A stretch of 64,000 bases of DNA from Nematostella vectensis. Its lineage: Eukaryota; Cnidaria; Anthozoa; Actiniaria; Edwardsiidae. The stretch spans positions 1,550,001-1,614,000 of the forward strand of contig NC_064046.1 of the NCBI RefSeq assembly GCF_932526225.1, given 5' to 3'. The notes beneath the pieces were generated by a model. That model searched no databases. It was not told the origin of the DNA and saw only the letters and a list, made by a program, of their open reading frames with translations. Below, piece after piece: positions 1 through 12,017 of this stretch (position 1 is the first letter of the stretch; each line of letters starts with the position of its first letter). The position numbers and the translations under genes were made by a program.

Positions 1-1
1 T

Positions 2-391
2 TTGCATGAGTTTATTCGCCTCGCGAACGAAGAGGTTTGGGACTCAATCGAAGAACTATGCCAGTCTTTCCAGTGCGAGCGCTTGCAATTTCTACACTAC
101 GCCACGTACAGGAGACTGGTTCTCGCTTTCAAGATGAAGATCATTCAGGAATACGGTGACATACAGCTGTTACCGGAAACTACGATACTTGATGCGGCTC
201 ACTTCAGGGAGTCCTGTGGAGGTTGCGGCTGGGAGGAGAATGGGCCCGAGAGGTTGTATCTCTGCGGCGGCTGCTTGGGAGTACGTTACTGCAGTTCGTT
301 GTGTCAGCGGCGTCACTGGGAAGAGGAACACAGGCGTGTTTGCACCGGGGAATACTCGGACAAAATAAAGGTGAAGTTGTGTGATTTGTGA
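2..391 (+). CDS. C-terminal part of a MYND zinc-finger protein (runs off the left edge)
   Basis: The reading frame is open from the left edge to a TGA at 389-391, so only the C-terminal 129 residues are visible and no start can be assigned. Residues 72-114 of this stretch form a textbook MYND finger: C72-x2-C75-x12-C88-x2-C91-x5-C97-x3-C101-x8-H110-x3-C114. MYND domains bind two zinc ions and usually dock proline-rich partner peptides, so the protein is probably an adaptor or chromatin/cytoplasmic regulator (family knowledge). The finger lies about 13 residues from the stop, so it is a C-terminal MYND. The part upstream of the finger is a helical-looking, acidic stretch that I do not recognise. 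I cannot tell which MYND subfamily this is. The visible part may be a last exon. Confidence 0.72.
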   Translation: MHEFIRLANEEVWDSIEELCQSFQCERLQFLHYATYRRLVLAFKMKIIQEYGDIQLLPETTILDAAHFRESCGGCGWEENGPERLYLCGGCLGVRYCSSLCQRRHWEEEHRRVCTGEYSDKIKVKLCDL

Positions 392-429
392 AGACGAAAT
401 TGTTGAACGCATGATAAACAACGTACATT

Positions 430-1132
430 AAAACATAACACCTAGCCGGGCTCAGATATCTCGGACTCTATGCTAACTCGAAATCGCTTTGCCTAGGGAC
501 ATTCTTTAGTAATTTCTAATAATTAAATTTAATTCAATTTAAGAACTTGCTTCTATATGACTATTTCTAATTAATTTCTGCGTCGAGTTCGATCTCGAAA
601 TTCCACTTTAATATTTATTGTTATCATTACAAACAAATTGAATGCGATATTCCATGGATTTCAGTTGAGGGAAAGTCTTGTCTTGAATGTTTTTGAATAC
701 TGTGTTTCTTTTTAGGTGACAGAGGCAGTGGTTGAAGTAAATTGACATGGAACTCTGTACAAACTTGAATAGCTCGTTTTCGTAAGACGTATTTACACCT
801 GCTAGTAACTATACTCATCGACGTTTTAGGTACTTATCTTATGCCCGCGTCTATTTATTTTGTGTTATTCTAAACTAAGACCTTTATAGCCATATCTGAA
901 TTTTGTTATTTCCCTAAAAAAATCGCTAAAATCAGTACATAAAAGAAAACTTAGAGATGAAGGTGAAATAATGAAAGAGTTAAATCGAGGGCACGCCTCT
1001 CCCTCCCCCCCACCCACCCCCACACACAACACACAATCGCATCTGTCCATATTTAGAAGTACTGGGGAGTCTTTATATCAATATTTAGGTGACCAGGTGA
1101 CCTTCATACCCACTCGGCCATTCTGTTGGGGA
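430..1132. other. Intergenic stretch, no gene seen
   Basis: AT-rich sequence downstream of the MYND gene. I see no convincing coding region. A C-rich stretch at about 998-1030 (cccc/acac runs) is simple sequence. Confidence 0.6.
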
Positions 1133-1137
1133 CCTGG

Positions 1138-1607
1138 CGCCCGTTTCTCAAAACACCCGAGAATTCTCGGGCCCGAAAACTTTATCTTGCATTTTTGCCC
1201 AAAACTTCGCATGTTTTCCTTTTTGACAACCGCTTTCATGTTTTAGAACAGTTTGAACTTCCTCTTGGTTCATATTTCAAATGATTACGCTCAATAGGGC
1301 TATTTTCGAAGTTTTGCTGAAGCCAGAAAGTTACCCGAAAAGTCTCGGGTGACTGCGGGTTCCCGAGAACTTTCTTAATATTTAAGCCATGTGAATTTCG
1401 GGCCCGAGAAGTTCGGGAAAGATCAAAATCTATAAATCTATAAAGAGAATCATCCTTTGCATAAATCTTTGTGGTAAAATACGATGTTTGACGATATTCC
1501 AACACATTTAGATACCATAAGTTTTATAGAAATTAGCCAGCATTTCAAATTTTAGGAATACATCGCTTTCGGGCCCGAGAATTCTCGGGTGTTTTGAGAA
1601 ACGAGTC
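1138..1607. mobile_element. MITE with about 40 bp terminal inverted repeats containing an internal palindrome
   Basis: Left arm 1138-1178 and right arm 1567-1607 are inverted copies; apart from the first few bases they are identical over about 37 bp. Each arm contains the 16 bp palindrome cccgagaattctcggg, so each end can fold by itself. The element is flanked by a 5 bp direct repeat, cctgg, at 1133-1137 and 1608-1612, which I take as a target-site duplication. There is no coding capacity, so it is non-autonomous. More copies of the cccgag/ctcggg word occur inside (about 1335-1345, 1362-1369 and 1398-1412). The transposon superfamily is not assigned. Confidence 0.75.
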
Positions 1608-2079
1608 CCTGGGTCTAACAGTCTAAGGGCTTTTCAAAATTACTGAGAAAAAAAATTGACCAAGCGAACAAGTTTTTCTTAACAATTCTTTTTTTCGCTA
1701 GTCTCAAATTTAAGAACCTCATCTACTTTCCTCATATCATACACATCCATAAAATAAGTACACCATTGTCAAAACTAATAGAGACATGTACTTGTGCGGT
1801 GTATATACAACCTCCTGATTCCTGAGTGCTTTAGCAAGACTCCTTAGACTTATCTCACAGATGTTTTTTGTGACATGTATCACTTAGATTAGAATCGGGC
1901 CTTCATATTTGTGCTGTGTGAATCATTGACCTCGTGAATGGCCATGATGTTGAAAACAATAACTGCCGTGCTGATAAGAGCTGACTCACAATTCAGCGTG
2001 AGCTCAAGCAACAAAATCAAAAAAACGATAAAGCCGGGGGGACTCTCAGGAAAAGTAAGGGGGGTAATCGTCCTATCTT

Positions 2080-2330
2080 TTAGGATTCAAAATTTTGGCC
2101 AACTGCTATTTCTTAGGGGATGTTAAAGGATTTTTCCGATTCTGCTATCTCTTAGGGTATGAAATTCGACCTACTGCTATTCCTTAGATGTTTAACGGTT
2201 TTTCCAATTCTGCTATCTCTTAGGGTTATAAATTCCTTCAAAAACACCCAATTCGCTATCACTTAGGGTTAAGAATTGCTATTGGCCATACCCAAAGTGC
2301 TATTCCTTAAAATTGATTAAACCCGGCTCC
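2080..2330. repeat. Degenerate tandem repeat built on 'ctgctatctcttaggg'
   Basis: The word tgctat(c/t)(t/c)cttaggg or a close variant recurs about six times from 2102 to 2310, spaced roughly 40-60 bp apart, with partly similar sequence between copies such as gatttttccgattctg and ggtttttccaattctg. It looks like an old, diverged minisatellite. No coding potential is seen. Confidence 0.5.
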
Positions 2331-2430
2331 GAAAATTGTATACTTACAGTTTTATATCTATGGAATTTTAATTCAATTTAAAACTATTCATATTTGTCAT
2401 AGAAGGCTTTCTTTCTCTATTCTCTCTCTA

Positions 2431-2507
2431 AGGGCCCCCGAATTGTCTTTAAGGTGCATTTTTTTTTTTGGGAGGGGGGCAAGCACTTTTTTATGCGAGA
2501 CCGAGCA

Positions 2508-2583
<76 letters not shown>

Positions 2584-2698
2584 TATTATTTGTGGATTGT
2601 GAGCATTCGAGCACAACAAAAAATATAATGCGAGCACGGCGAGCATTAGCCGAAAACTGCGAGCACATCGAAATTTCGGGGGACCATTCGGGGGCCCT
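2431..2698. mobile_element. Short inverted-repeat element carrying a (TTA)n microsatellite
   Basis: Terminal inverted repeats agggcccccgaat (2431-2443) and attcgggggccct (2686-2698) bound a 268 bp segment. Inside are a long (TTA)n tract at about 2511-2589 and several copies of gcgagca/gagcat. No clean target-site duplication is visible. The long asparagine or leucine/isoleucine runs predicted here in several frames come from the microsatellite and are not proteins. Confidence 0.55.
2511..2589. repeat. (TTA)n trinucleotide microsatellite
   Basis: About 26 near-perfect TTA units with one tac interruption near the end. It lies inside the short inverted-repeat element at 2431-2698. Confidence 0.9.
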
Positions 2699-3122
2699 TT
2701 CTCTTGCCCACTCTTTTTTCTCATGAACCTGTACTTATAGCCCAATAAAACCCGACATCGATGTTTAGAACTATTTGAAGCGCTTTTTAATAAGGTATAA
2801 TCAAAACAACAGCCTCGCTGAGCAAGCTTCGAGTCCTGCGTTTTTTCTCACCAAGCGTTATCTCAGACAGAAAGCATCCTGTTATCTTTAGCTATAATAA
2901 GTCCCCCAATATTTGGGCTTCCTGTGGCGAATCAAATTTTAGTACCCAGTCGCATACGTTAATTACACAGCACAGGAGCCCCGAGCTCCGTTTGAGCACC
3001 AGAGATAAGAGATGCCTCAGAGGATGGTACCTGTCAATCAAATCCAGCTCTTCTTCGCTTTCGCTCTAAGGTTAGCACAAAGATCAAGTGCTTTGGCAAC
3101 TGTGTTTTGCAAGATCATGCAG

Positions 3123-3540
3123 TGACGTCACAGTGATGTCATCATTTCAAGTACCTTGCGTATGCGGTGTTGGACTTGAAATTCCTCAGATAAAAATTTA
3201 GCCTTAAGGTGTTCATGATTGTGTTTGTAATCAGAAATCTTGGCAAGGGAAACTTTTAATATACGCGTGACTAAATGACTGTTGGTAGGCAGCTCTTTTT
3301 TCACAAGGATTATATATTTGTAGAGGTTTCACTGGTGAAAAGGTAACTCCCAGAAATACTGGTAACATTTCTTGGTCAAACTAACCTGTAATAGTTTGTT
3401 ATTGGTGCACAAGAGACGTCTGTAACTGAGTTGCCTGTTCAGCGACTATATAAACTCAACGTGCACCTTGCTTTACGATATCCAACTGAATAAATCTTGC
3501 ATGTTTTGAGTACAAGGGCTTGTGTTGTTCTTTGACACAT
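3123..3540 (+). promoter_or_regulatory. Promoter-like or LTR-like cluster: CRE, TATA box and AATAAA
   Basis: A perfect palindromic CRE, tgacgtca, sits at 3123-3130 with a second half-like tgatgtcat beside it. A TATA box, tatataaa, is at 3447-3454 and AATAAA at 3489-3494, only about 40 bp later, followed by a TG-rich stretch ending ttctttgaca at about 3536. TATA followed closely by a polyadenylation signal is typical of the U3-R part of a retroviral-type LTR, so this may be a solo LTR. I could not define both ends or a target-site duplication, and no coding region follows, so this stays tentative. Confidence 0.3.
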
Positions 3541-6500
3541 TATTTGTGGGCATTAAAACTAAGTTAGCTTGCTTTGGTAATTATAAGTTGCGTAAATTCT
3601 ATCCCTCAATAATATTTGTCTTCTAAGACACCCAAGAGAGAAGCCACACAGTTTATATTGAAAATATAGAAGAGGGCTTTCCTTGAACGCAGACACGATA
3701 CATTGAGCTCTACGGTACGGCGTCCCTCGCTGGGGCCTCTAGACTTATATGTATTGGACATCCTCTTTCCCGAAGAGAACACTAGACACCCAATCAACAA
3801 TGGTAAGAACTGTTATAAGTCGAAGTATTTTATGCGAAATAGATTTAGTCTAAAGAAAGTTTTAAAGAAAGATCTGATGTAAGAGATTGGGGAAGTAATT
3901 TTTTTTCCTCTAATGAATAATCTCAATTTTCTGATTTAATTTGTATTTCTCTCTCTCTTTTAGTTTTATCTTAAAGATATCTAACTTTTCTTATTTACTA
4001 ACTTGAAGTAAAGGGGGATTTTCTTGGATAATTATTTAGATATATGCGTATACGACCTGCAGAAATCTTTTATAGAGCGATACAGGATGGTATGATTGCT
4101 TATTGTGGGCGGAAGTAAAAAAAAAAAAAAACTTCAAGGCTGTAGCCTGAGAAAAACTATGACCCTAATAGCCGGGTCCGAATGCCTACATAAATCAAGG
4201 ATTTACACTAATCACTTTCAATCAAAAATTTCCGATATATACTCTGTTCATAAGTTCATCACACATTCAACGACAACAAATTCCCTTCAACAGTTCGATA
4301 TTCACAAATGCTTCCGTGAGATAAAGACCTCGTTACTGAACTTTTCGTCAAGGAAATTGTTATTATCTTTTTGCAATTCCTTGGGTGGCCTTAGCATAAG
4401 TGTTTTGCCAGGTCACATTATAAGCTGAGTAAACTTCTGTCAAAGATGGTCTATGGACCTGTTATCACAAGAATAATGTCCAACTCGATGAAAGGGTTTA
4501 AGTTATTTCAACGCTTTTAGAGATTATTTGTCGCTCAAGGTTCAAAACGCTCAAAACGAAGCAAGATCCATCACTTTGTTTCTCGAAACACCCCGGATGA
4601 CGTCGCTGATCACGTGACCCTCACCCCCAATATAGCTTATCAGGCGGACTATCTCGATTTTTGTATCGCTGTTTGTAGTCTTTGAATGGGGATTAGAAAA
4701 GAAGCTATTGATTTTATCAAACAGGAATAACCTTAAAGAATCGATGTTAACGTAAGCTCTGTAATCCGCATTAAACCCTTGTGCCGCTGTTTGTATTGTT
4801 GGAGATCGTTCTTTGAGCAACAAAGGATTTGAAAGCGTCGGAAAGGTTGAGTCCTCTCTTAACTGACCTTTGACCTCGAGAGGGAACTCCACAAAAAACA
4901 AGTAAAGAGCTTTTGTTTTGTTCCTTCGCGTTCGTGATTCCGTTAATACAATAAACACCTGCAAATAACAATGCTAGAAAGAGTCTCCGACATTGTTTGC
5001 ATTGAGAGAGAAATTGTTACACAATTGACACCTGTGAAAGTGTGCAAATGGTTGCATGAGGTCTTTTAAGTTTTTAGGGAAGGGTTTCTAAATTTGGGTT
5101 TGTCAAAAGCAATGTGTCATTCGTATCTTTTGTGTGCTCTTGAGCCTTATCTACAGAAAGACTCCCACAGATTTGTCTTTATTGGTGTTTTTGTCCTCGC
5201 AAAAGGTACAATGAAATGACAATCTGCACGTGTGCAGTATAGCAAGAAAACGCAACAAAAATAATCAGTTAGCCCGTCCTAGGTAAACCCCAGTTTTCAA
5301 AACAAATTAATCATCTGAGATACATATGATTCATCAGTTGAAACACAATCAAAATTCTAATTAAGTAACACGAGCTTTTTTCCAGTGTTGAATTGATACA
5401 TACCGAGGTGCTAGAGCTTCTAGCTAGCACCGCTAATTGACGACTTTCTAACGCTTTCGGCTCGTTCAAGTGTTGATGTTCGCGTCAGTAATGCGCGTAC
5501 TGCTCGGCGGGAGGGTTTGACTCAACCGAACGCTGAGCCATTAACCTTTTGAACCTATTTCCCCGCGTGCTAAACGCATTCCGTACACCCTAGACAATCA
5601 GAAACCAAACAACTTAATACAAATAATACACACACTGCCTAAACACTCGGTATTTCACACATCTTGTCAGAAACCCCCTGGCCCAACGCTGAGAAACAGA
5701 GGGCACAATACAGAGATGGAAACAGCCCACCCAAATTGTCTTATCGCCAACGAGCGAGCGCTGTATGCAATTTAATGGATGTTGCATCCGTTCAACCCCC
5801 GCCAAAACATCGGCAATCTGTCATATAAACGCTCTCAAAATGCCGACATTTTACCTTAAAGCCCCGAGTAATGACAGTATTAATATATAGCCTCATCCGA
5901 TACTAGCAGAAATGCGTCAAGGAACTGTTTTAAGTTTTTTTTTGGAGATTTTCCTGCGTGGGTATGGCGCAAAAGTAATTAACTTTGCTGTCGTGGTAAT
6001 CGTATTACATTAATTAGATCAGTAATTGCTCTTGATCAATTTCTTCTTACCTGTTGTTAATATGTTATTCTTCTGGTTGCAAACCACGAAACAGTTAATG
6101 AAAAATGAAATGAAATCCCTTGAAATTGCTCGTACAACTAGTTAACAAACGTGGTTACATTTTTACAATATCTCATACTCTGAAAACACCCTTTCCTCGG
6201 CTGTGATGGGTAATTTACCAGTCATTTGTACCGGAAAAGTTAGGAAGTTATGAATTTCTCATTTCCGCTGAGGTATCAACCATGTTCAACTAAAGTTTCA
6301 TCACAAGAGACCATGCAAAAACTAAATAACATCAGTTTCATATCTCAATTAGTATTTATGCTATTGAAACTAATAAAGTGCCGTAGTTTGCTATTCCGAA
6401 ACTTTCGTTTATTTGCTTTAATAAAACAACACAACTAACAAGTTAGAATTTGTTTGATGTACGGCAATTTACGTCTCGCAAAACAACCTGCAAATTTGTT

Positions 6501-9500
6501 ATTTTCGTCAACAAAACCTAGTGTTCTATATACATTTAAAAGGTTAGCCGAGTATCGTCTCGCTGTTTGTTATGTTCCTTCTTTTCTTGTTTGCTTTAAA
6601 AACACACTTTCTCAAGGCCATTCTAAAGAGACGAGAAGCGATCGTCCATTTTGGCTCTGCGGACTTGTTTGTTAACGAATAAGAACTTTAGTTCCTATCT
6701 CTAGACGTTTGCAACGATAGAAGGATGCAGGGAAAATTGAGAACCTTCAAAAGGACAATAATGTCATCCCGCTATGTAAGGTTTTAGAGTATTTCCACCT
6801 TTCTCTGACTAAACTATATTTGGTAGACTTCGATAGACGGCAAAGAATCAAGGAATCTACTTTATAGCATTTAGGGTTTCAGGAATGTTTGTGAGCTTTC
6901 AGCGTAAAATCTTTGCGTGGGCATAGCGAGATCTCAAGCATCTAGTGATGAGAAGTAACGTGTGGAAATGACAGCCAAGTTAACTTTTTCAAGTGCGAAC
7001 TGCAAGGTAGTTCTTGATAAAGTTTATTCAAGACTAAATTTGGATCAAGCTACGCGTTCACTCCCCGGGAGCTCTAGGTGGAAAAACAAGAATCACACAA
7101 GTGTTGAAAATCTACTATCTCATGTGAGGTACACAATCATGGGTGGGGAATTGCACAATATTAAAAAACGTGACAGTTCACGGGAGAAATACAATGCCTT
7201 GTCATTACAACTCTATTCCGTGAAAATAATGTCTTCCATGAAGAGTGAGAGAGAAGAGAAGAAATTGATGAAAAGGCTACAAATAAAATTATTATTAGTT
7301 AAGTGTAACAATTTTTGTGCATTATTAAGGTAGAACTTCTACGTAACATGATGTTACGATGTCTGGTTATTATAAAAAATGGAGTTGATTGGTAACTTTA
7401 TCAAGGGGATTAGAACCTGTTTAGCGATCTCCAAATCGCTCCACTAGCTCGAATCCTGAAACAGAAGTAGGAAAATAGTATTTTACAGTCGGTACAGACA
7501 GTCTGGCCTTAAAATACAAACTTCAAGCTACCACTCGCTTTGCGTTTCTAATGCATGGACCATCAACAAAGCAAATGACAATATAAAGGATGCTTTCCTT
7601 TCAGCGCTGCAGTAGTTTATAAATAACTTGAGTTCTGTATGTTGAAAGCATTTCCTTTACTTGAAAAGGTAGATTATAGAAAAGGTATCGTTATAAATAC
7701 ACGCGACTTTATGCAACATCCGGAATTGGAAAACAGAGATAAGTCTGTTGAAAGTCCTCCAAAAATTAGATAAAAAGTGTAAGGCTTACCACAAAGCGTG
7801 CGAACATGCGCGAAGCCAGCGCGCGGGTGAAAGTTTATTTGCTTTCCTTTTACTTTCGTTCAAAGGCTTCGTCTCTATTGTTCACAAATTCTTTGTCAGG
7901 TAAAAGCCATTTAGCCTCTTGTAGCCTGAGAGCGGAATAAGCAAATAAAAAGAATTTCAAGCTGAACGAAAACATTTCGAGAGGACTAGAAAGAACGTGT
8001 TTTTGTTTGATAAAACAACCATAACGCTGATAAAGAAACGCCATATCTTAATAAATTGTCTCCAAGTTTTGCAAACACATTAGTCAAAAGTAAAAAAATT
8101 ATAGTTCATTTAGTAAATAAATTTAAGCAATATAGTAATATCAATTTCGCTATTTTATGGAGAAATAGATAGAGAAGTGTTCTTACAAATCCAAAAGAGG
8201 CCATCCAAAAGTTTCTTTCTCTCTTCTGTTCATCAATATAAAACTTTTGTACATGGCTCGCAGAAGGTCGATGTTTTAAGCAGAAGATCTGGGCCTGGAT
8301 GTAGGATTAACCGCGAACAAAGGAAAGGTCCGTCTGTGATTTGTAGTCTAGGCCGCTATCGGATATAAGGAATTAGGAAAAGAAGATTTGTGAATTTTGT
8401 CGCCAACTTAGTATTTTTTACCTATCAACTGAAGTCATACCGGGGTCTCGCAATAAAGGTCACAGAAAAATATAGCAAAATAGTGCTTGAATTCTTTCAC
8501 TGTAGATTAGTAGGATGATTTCATTTTTCTGTACGAATAAAAAATTCAAGCAAATACGCGCATTCGTATTTCATGGTTCTTAGGTCACGAAGCACTAAAA
8601 TACATAAGGTTACTTTCTTCAAATTCATCCATGAACTTTCGATTTTAGGGAAAGCTTGCAAAACAAACTATCAACAAGTAAATCGAGAAAGCATAAAGCT
8701 TTGTGCAAATCATTTCTGTGTAAATCATTTTCCGACTGGTTAAGACCACTTAATATACCCCACTACAGTACATACTCACATTCTTAAACAAACACATCGC
8801 CAAAATTCACCCACTTTCACTGCGGATGTAGTTAAGGCCTAAATCCTGTTGTTTTCTAACCGTGAATTTCTTCTTCTACATCGTTATTCTTATTTTGTGT
8901 ACTGAGAAAATAATTAGTGTGTGTTTTTTAAAGTCTTGCTCATGTCGCATGTTAAACGCGCTTTGTCTCTAAGAATTTAGTCGCACGTGGAACGGGAAAT
9001 TAAGAAACAAAATACTCTCAGAGATAAAAAAAAAAGACTAGCGGATTCCTTTACGCTTATTGCATGCGTCTCTTTGATTGAGTGCGAAGCGGCAATTTTA
9101 GACAAAATCGATGATAGCGGCACTTTGCCGTTACAATAGCTGCTCTCCGTACAAGGGGGGAAAGGGGAGGTCTAACGTGCGGTCGATTTGGGTCTGAAGC
9201 TTTTAAAGGAGAAGGGCTCTGGCTTGTTTTATCTCGTTTTAGCAGAGAAATTGAGATAATAGCAGTGTTGAAGCATTCCATCTTTTTATCAGTTCCTCAA
9301 TAGCCGAGGACGCGTGTTGCCTCGATAAGATCATACTGTGTGCTCGTGTGGCCCACAACAAAAGCTCCAGTGATATGAACCGGGCCCTCGAAATTACGCT
9401 CAAATATAAGGTTCCACCCCACTTTTCCGGTTTCCTGTGAAAAGATAAAACTAAAATTGTGCTAGAATGTATAAAAATAGATTGGTAAAGTTTCAAAACG

Positions 9501-10646
9501 CCCCAGTTTACAAATTGGAAACTCAAAATCCATTTATTCCGCAACGCCCGTGAAAGACAAGACTACAATAACGCTGAGTTCCTCATATAGAAATCAAGCC
9601 CCCAAAATAGGCTGTTTAAGTTAAAATAGCGTTTGTTATAGGCTTGTTATGTCCTTACACGAAGTTAATGGAGTCCAAAGTACGGTTGTTGGGGGTTAAA
9701 ATGATTGATTGAATAATCCAGGAGGACAGAGTAAATCGAAAGTGTCCAGCGGCACACCAAACAGACGACAAAAGACTTGTCAAGTCCTTCCTAAGTTGAA
9801 TCTCTTTTTAAGCTTTATTTACGTAGTTGGTCGACCTTTTTCATTCTGTACATAGCACAGGAAAAATATGACTGTCATAAATGATGTCTCCAATCTGAAA
9901 ACTACATTTTATCATAATTCTAAGGGCAAATAATTTTACAAGCAATACATTTACCGACAACTATAAAATATTAGTCTATTAGTGACTATATTATAACACA
10001 CTAAAGACAGTCCTCAAGGTAGTCCTTTACAAACTTGGTAAAATCATATTTAATTCAATTAACGATTCTCATAGAGAACGAGTAAGATATATACACCGCG
10101 CAAGATTAAAGCTGTGATATAAAACGATAAATCAGTCATAAAATATAAACATTATCAGACTTGCCAAAATACTTCTGGCCAATTTAAAACAAAATCGGAT
10201 AATAGGACCTTAAGGCTGAGATTTTTTTTGGATACGGAAATCACGAATGAAAAGTTAAGATTAAAGTGTGGTTTTTGACGAAGAGTCTGGTAGGAACAGC
10301 TAGAGAAAGCTTTAGTCAAATAGCAGTCCTATTCTTATAAAAGAAACCTTGCTTTCAAAGAAAGCACATTAAAAGGTACATGAAAACACGAGAATGTAGA
10401 GTGTGTGTTGTATCTATCACTTAGAGTTCTGTAAAGCGTTATCACTTAGCGGTAATATTTCCTCGTATTTTCCGATTAGACATTTCATGACTTCTTATTG
10501 CAGCTTAGTGCTTCTAAACTATCACATGGTGACCGCTCAGCAAGTAAAAGAACGCGTAAATCTACAGATCTGCTAGCTTAGGAATGTCCAGAGTTTTCTC
10601 CTCGGTGTTCGTAGTACAAAGCGTAAGAAAGTCATTGGTCTTGACT
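3541..10646. other. Long gene-free region downstream of FoxC
   Basis: About 7 kb of AT-rich DNA. Open frames here are short, have low-complexity or compositionally odd translations, and match no family I recognise. The region lies 3' of the minus-strand FoxC gene, so it probably contains the FoxC 3' UTR next to 10,646 and possibly enhancers. The sequence alone does not show either. Confidence 0.5.
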
Positions 10647-12017
10647 CTAATAGATAGAGCTTGGACTAGAATGATATCCCGCTCCGCTTGCGAACTGACC
10701 TTGAGGGTGATGGTTGGGGCTGCTTGCTTGGTTGGCGCTCGATACCAAAAGCCTTTGAGACTCAAACATCTCTCTAACGTTCGGGAAATTGGCTTGCCTT
10801 GCTTGCTGGGCCTGCGGGATGGTTGCCTCCGTTGGCATATTCGCAGTGCTTGTGGCGTTATATCCTTGAGGGTACCACTGCCCCGCTGTTCCTCGGCCTT
10901 CGTAATCACCATACGGACTATTGATGCGGTTTTGTGGTTCTTCTACTACCGGCGTAGGTTGCGTATAGTGGCTAAGATGAGGAGAGAACCTCGGCAGCGG
11001 TTCTGTGTGTGCGGGATCAGAGTTGTAGTGTGGCATAGCCGGGCGCGCGCTGGCGGAGTTGTTCTCGTACGGGTAAGCTTGAGCGTTGAATCCCTGCGGT
11101 TGTGCTTGCGTGTATGCACAGTAGGCTCCGTAAGAATACGGGTTTTGTGGATCGTAGCCCGCGCGTGGTGGCGCTGTGGGGAAAGACGGTGGGGTGACTC
11201 GATGTTCGTGTCCCTCTTCGTCTACCATACAGGGCTCTCTTTTCACCATCGCGGGCGGACTTGTCTTCGGCTGCGGTATTGTTACCACCACCATGTCTTT
11301 CTCAGGGATGGGACTGTCGCTCTCCGCTTTAGCCGCTCCGCTGCTCGAATTCGAGTCCTCTCCCTCGTTTTGATCGTTTTGTTCAGCGGAAGTTGTCGAT
11401 GTCTCGCTTCTTGCTGTGGAATTCTCAACGGAAGTACCATCCGACTTGCGCTGGCTTTCCCCCTCCATTGATTTCTGAACATCTTTCTTCCTAAACCTCT
11501 TCCTCCGCCGCAGATAGCTCCCGTTCTCGAACATGTTCAGGCTGTCCGGATCTAGCATCCAAAAGCTCCCTTTCCCCGGCTTTTTGTCATCTCTGGGGAC
11601 CTTAACGAAACATTCGTTGAGTGAAAGGTTGTGTCTTATAGAGTTCTGCCAGCCTTGTTTGTTATTCCTGTAATAGGGAAATCTGTCCATTATAAAACTA
11701 TAAATCCCGCTGAGTGTTATTCTCTTCTCTGGCGCGCTTTGTATCGCCATAGCAATAAGGGCAATGTAGCTATACGGTGGCTTCACCATGTCTTGCCTTG
11801 TAGGATGTTGAGAGCGGGGAAGAGGAGGTCCATAGTACCTTTCTTGTCTCGCGTCGTACTGACCATAAACGGGAAAATGAACCGAGGAGTACGGCGAAGA
11901 TCCGGGCCTGTAAAAGCCCTCGTAGCCTTGGTTAGCGTAGACTGGAGGTATCATGTTATTCGCGGGAGCCCCAGGGGAGTTTGTAGGATAAGTGTACATG
12001 GTTTCACTAGAAGGCAT
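10647..12017 (-). CDS. FoxC: FoxC forkhead transcription factor
   Basis: A single-exon gene of 456 residues. The forkhead DNA-binding domain occupies about residues 77-175. It opens with a [17 protein letters not shown] stretch and contains the recognition-helix stretch [16 protein letters not shown], then a basic wing [10 protein letters not shown]. Near the C-terminus is [13 protein letters not shown], the box shared with vertebrate FOXC1/FOXC2; this places it in FoxC rather than another Fox class. Between lie Ser/Glu-rich and Pro/Tyr-rich low-complexity stretches typical of activation regions. The first in-frame ATG is at 12,017; an in-frame TGA lies about 80 bp further upstream. FoxC proteins are nuclear regulators of mesendoderm and mesenchyme-type development (family knowledge). 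There is no intron in the coding region, as in vertebrate FOXC genes. The antisense open frames are shadows. Confidence 0.93.
   Translation of the reverse strand: MPSSETMYTYPTNSPGAPANNMIPPVYANQGYEGFYRPGSSPYSSVHFPVYGQYDARQERYYGPPLPRSQHPTRQDMVKPPYSYIALIAMAIQSAPEKRITLSGIYSFIMDRFPYYRNNKQGWQNSIRHNLSLNECFVKVPRDDKKPGKGSFWMLDPDSLNMFENGSYLRRRKRFRKKDVQKSMEGESQRKSDGTSVENSTARSETSTTSAEQNDQNEGEDSNSSSGAAKAESDSPIPEKDMVVVTIPQPKTSPPAMVKREPCMVDEEGHEHRVTPPSFPTAPPRAGYDPQNPYSYGAYCAYTQAQPQGFNAQAYPYENNSASARPAMPHYNSDPAHTEPLPRFSPHLSHYTQPTPVVEEPQNRINSPYGDYEGRGTAGQWYPQGYNATSTANMPTEATIPQAQQARQANFPNVREMFESQRLLVSSANQASSPNHHPQGQFASGAGYHSSPSSIY

Noticed and set aside
2443..2745. Poly-Asn/Leu/Ile/Tyr ORFs
   Set aside because: Products of the (TTA)n microsatellite.
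4551..4971. Minus-strand ORF of 137 residues
   Set aside because: No recognisable motif and no splice or promoter context. It is within the range of chance open frames.
7395..7460. tRNA- or SINE-like stretch (agcgatctccaaatcgct, then gctcgaatcc)
   Set aside because: The anticodon loop length is wrong and acceptor and D arms do not pair. Only a B-box-like word is present.
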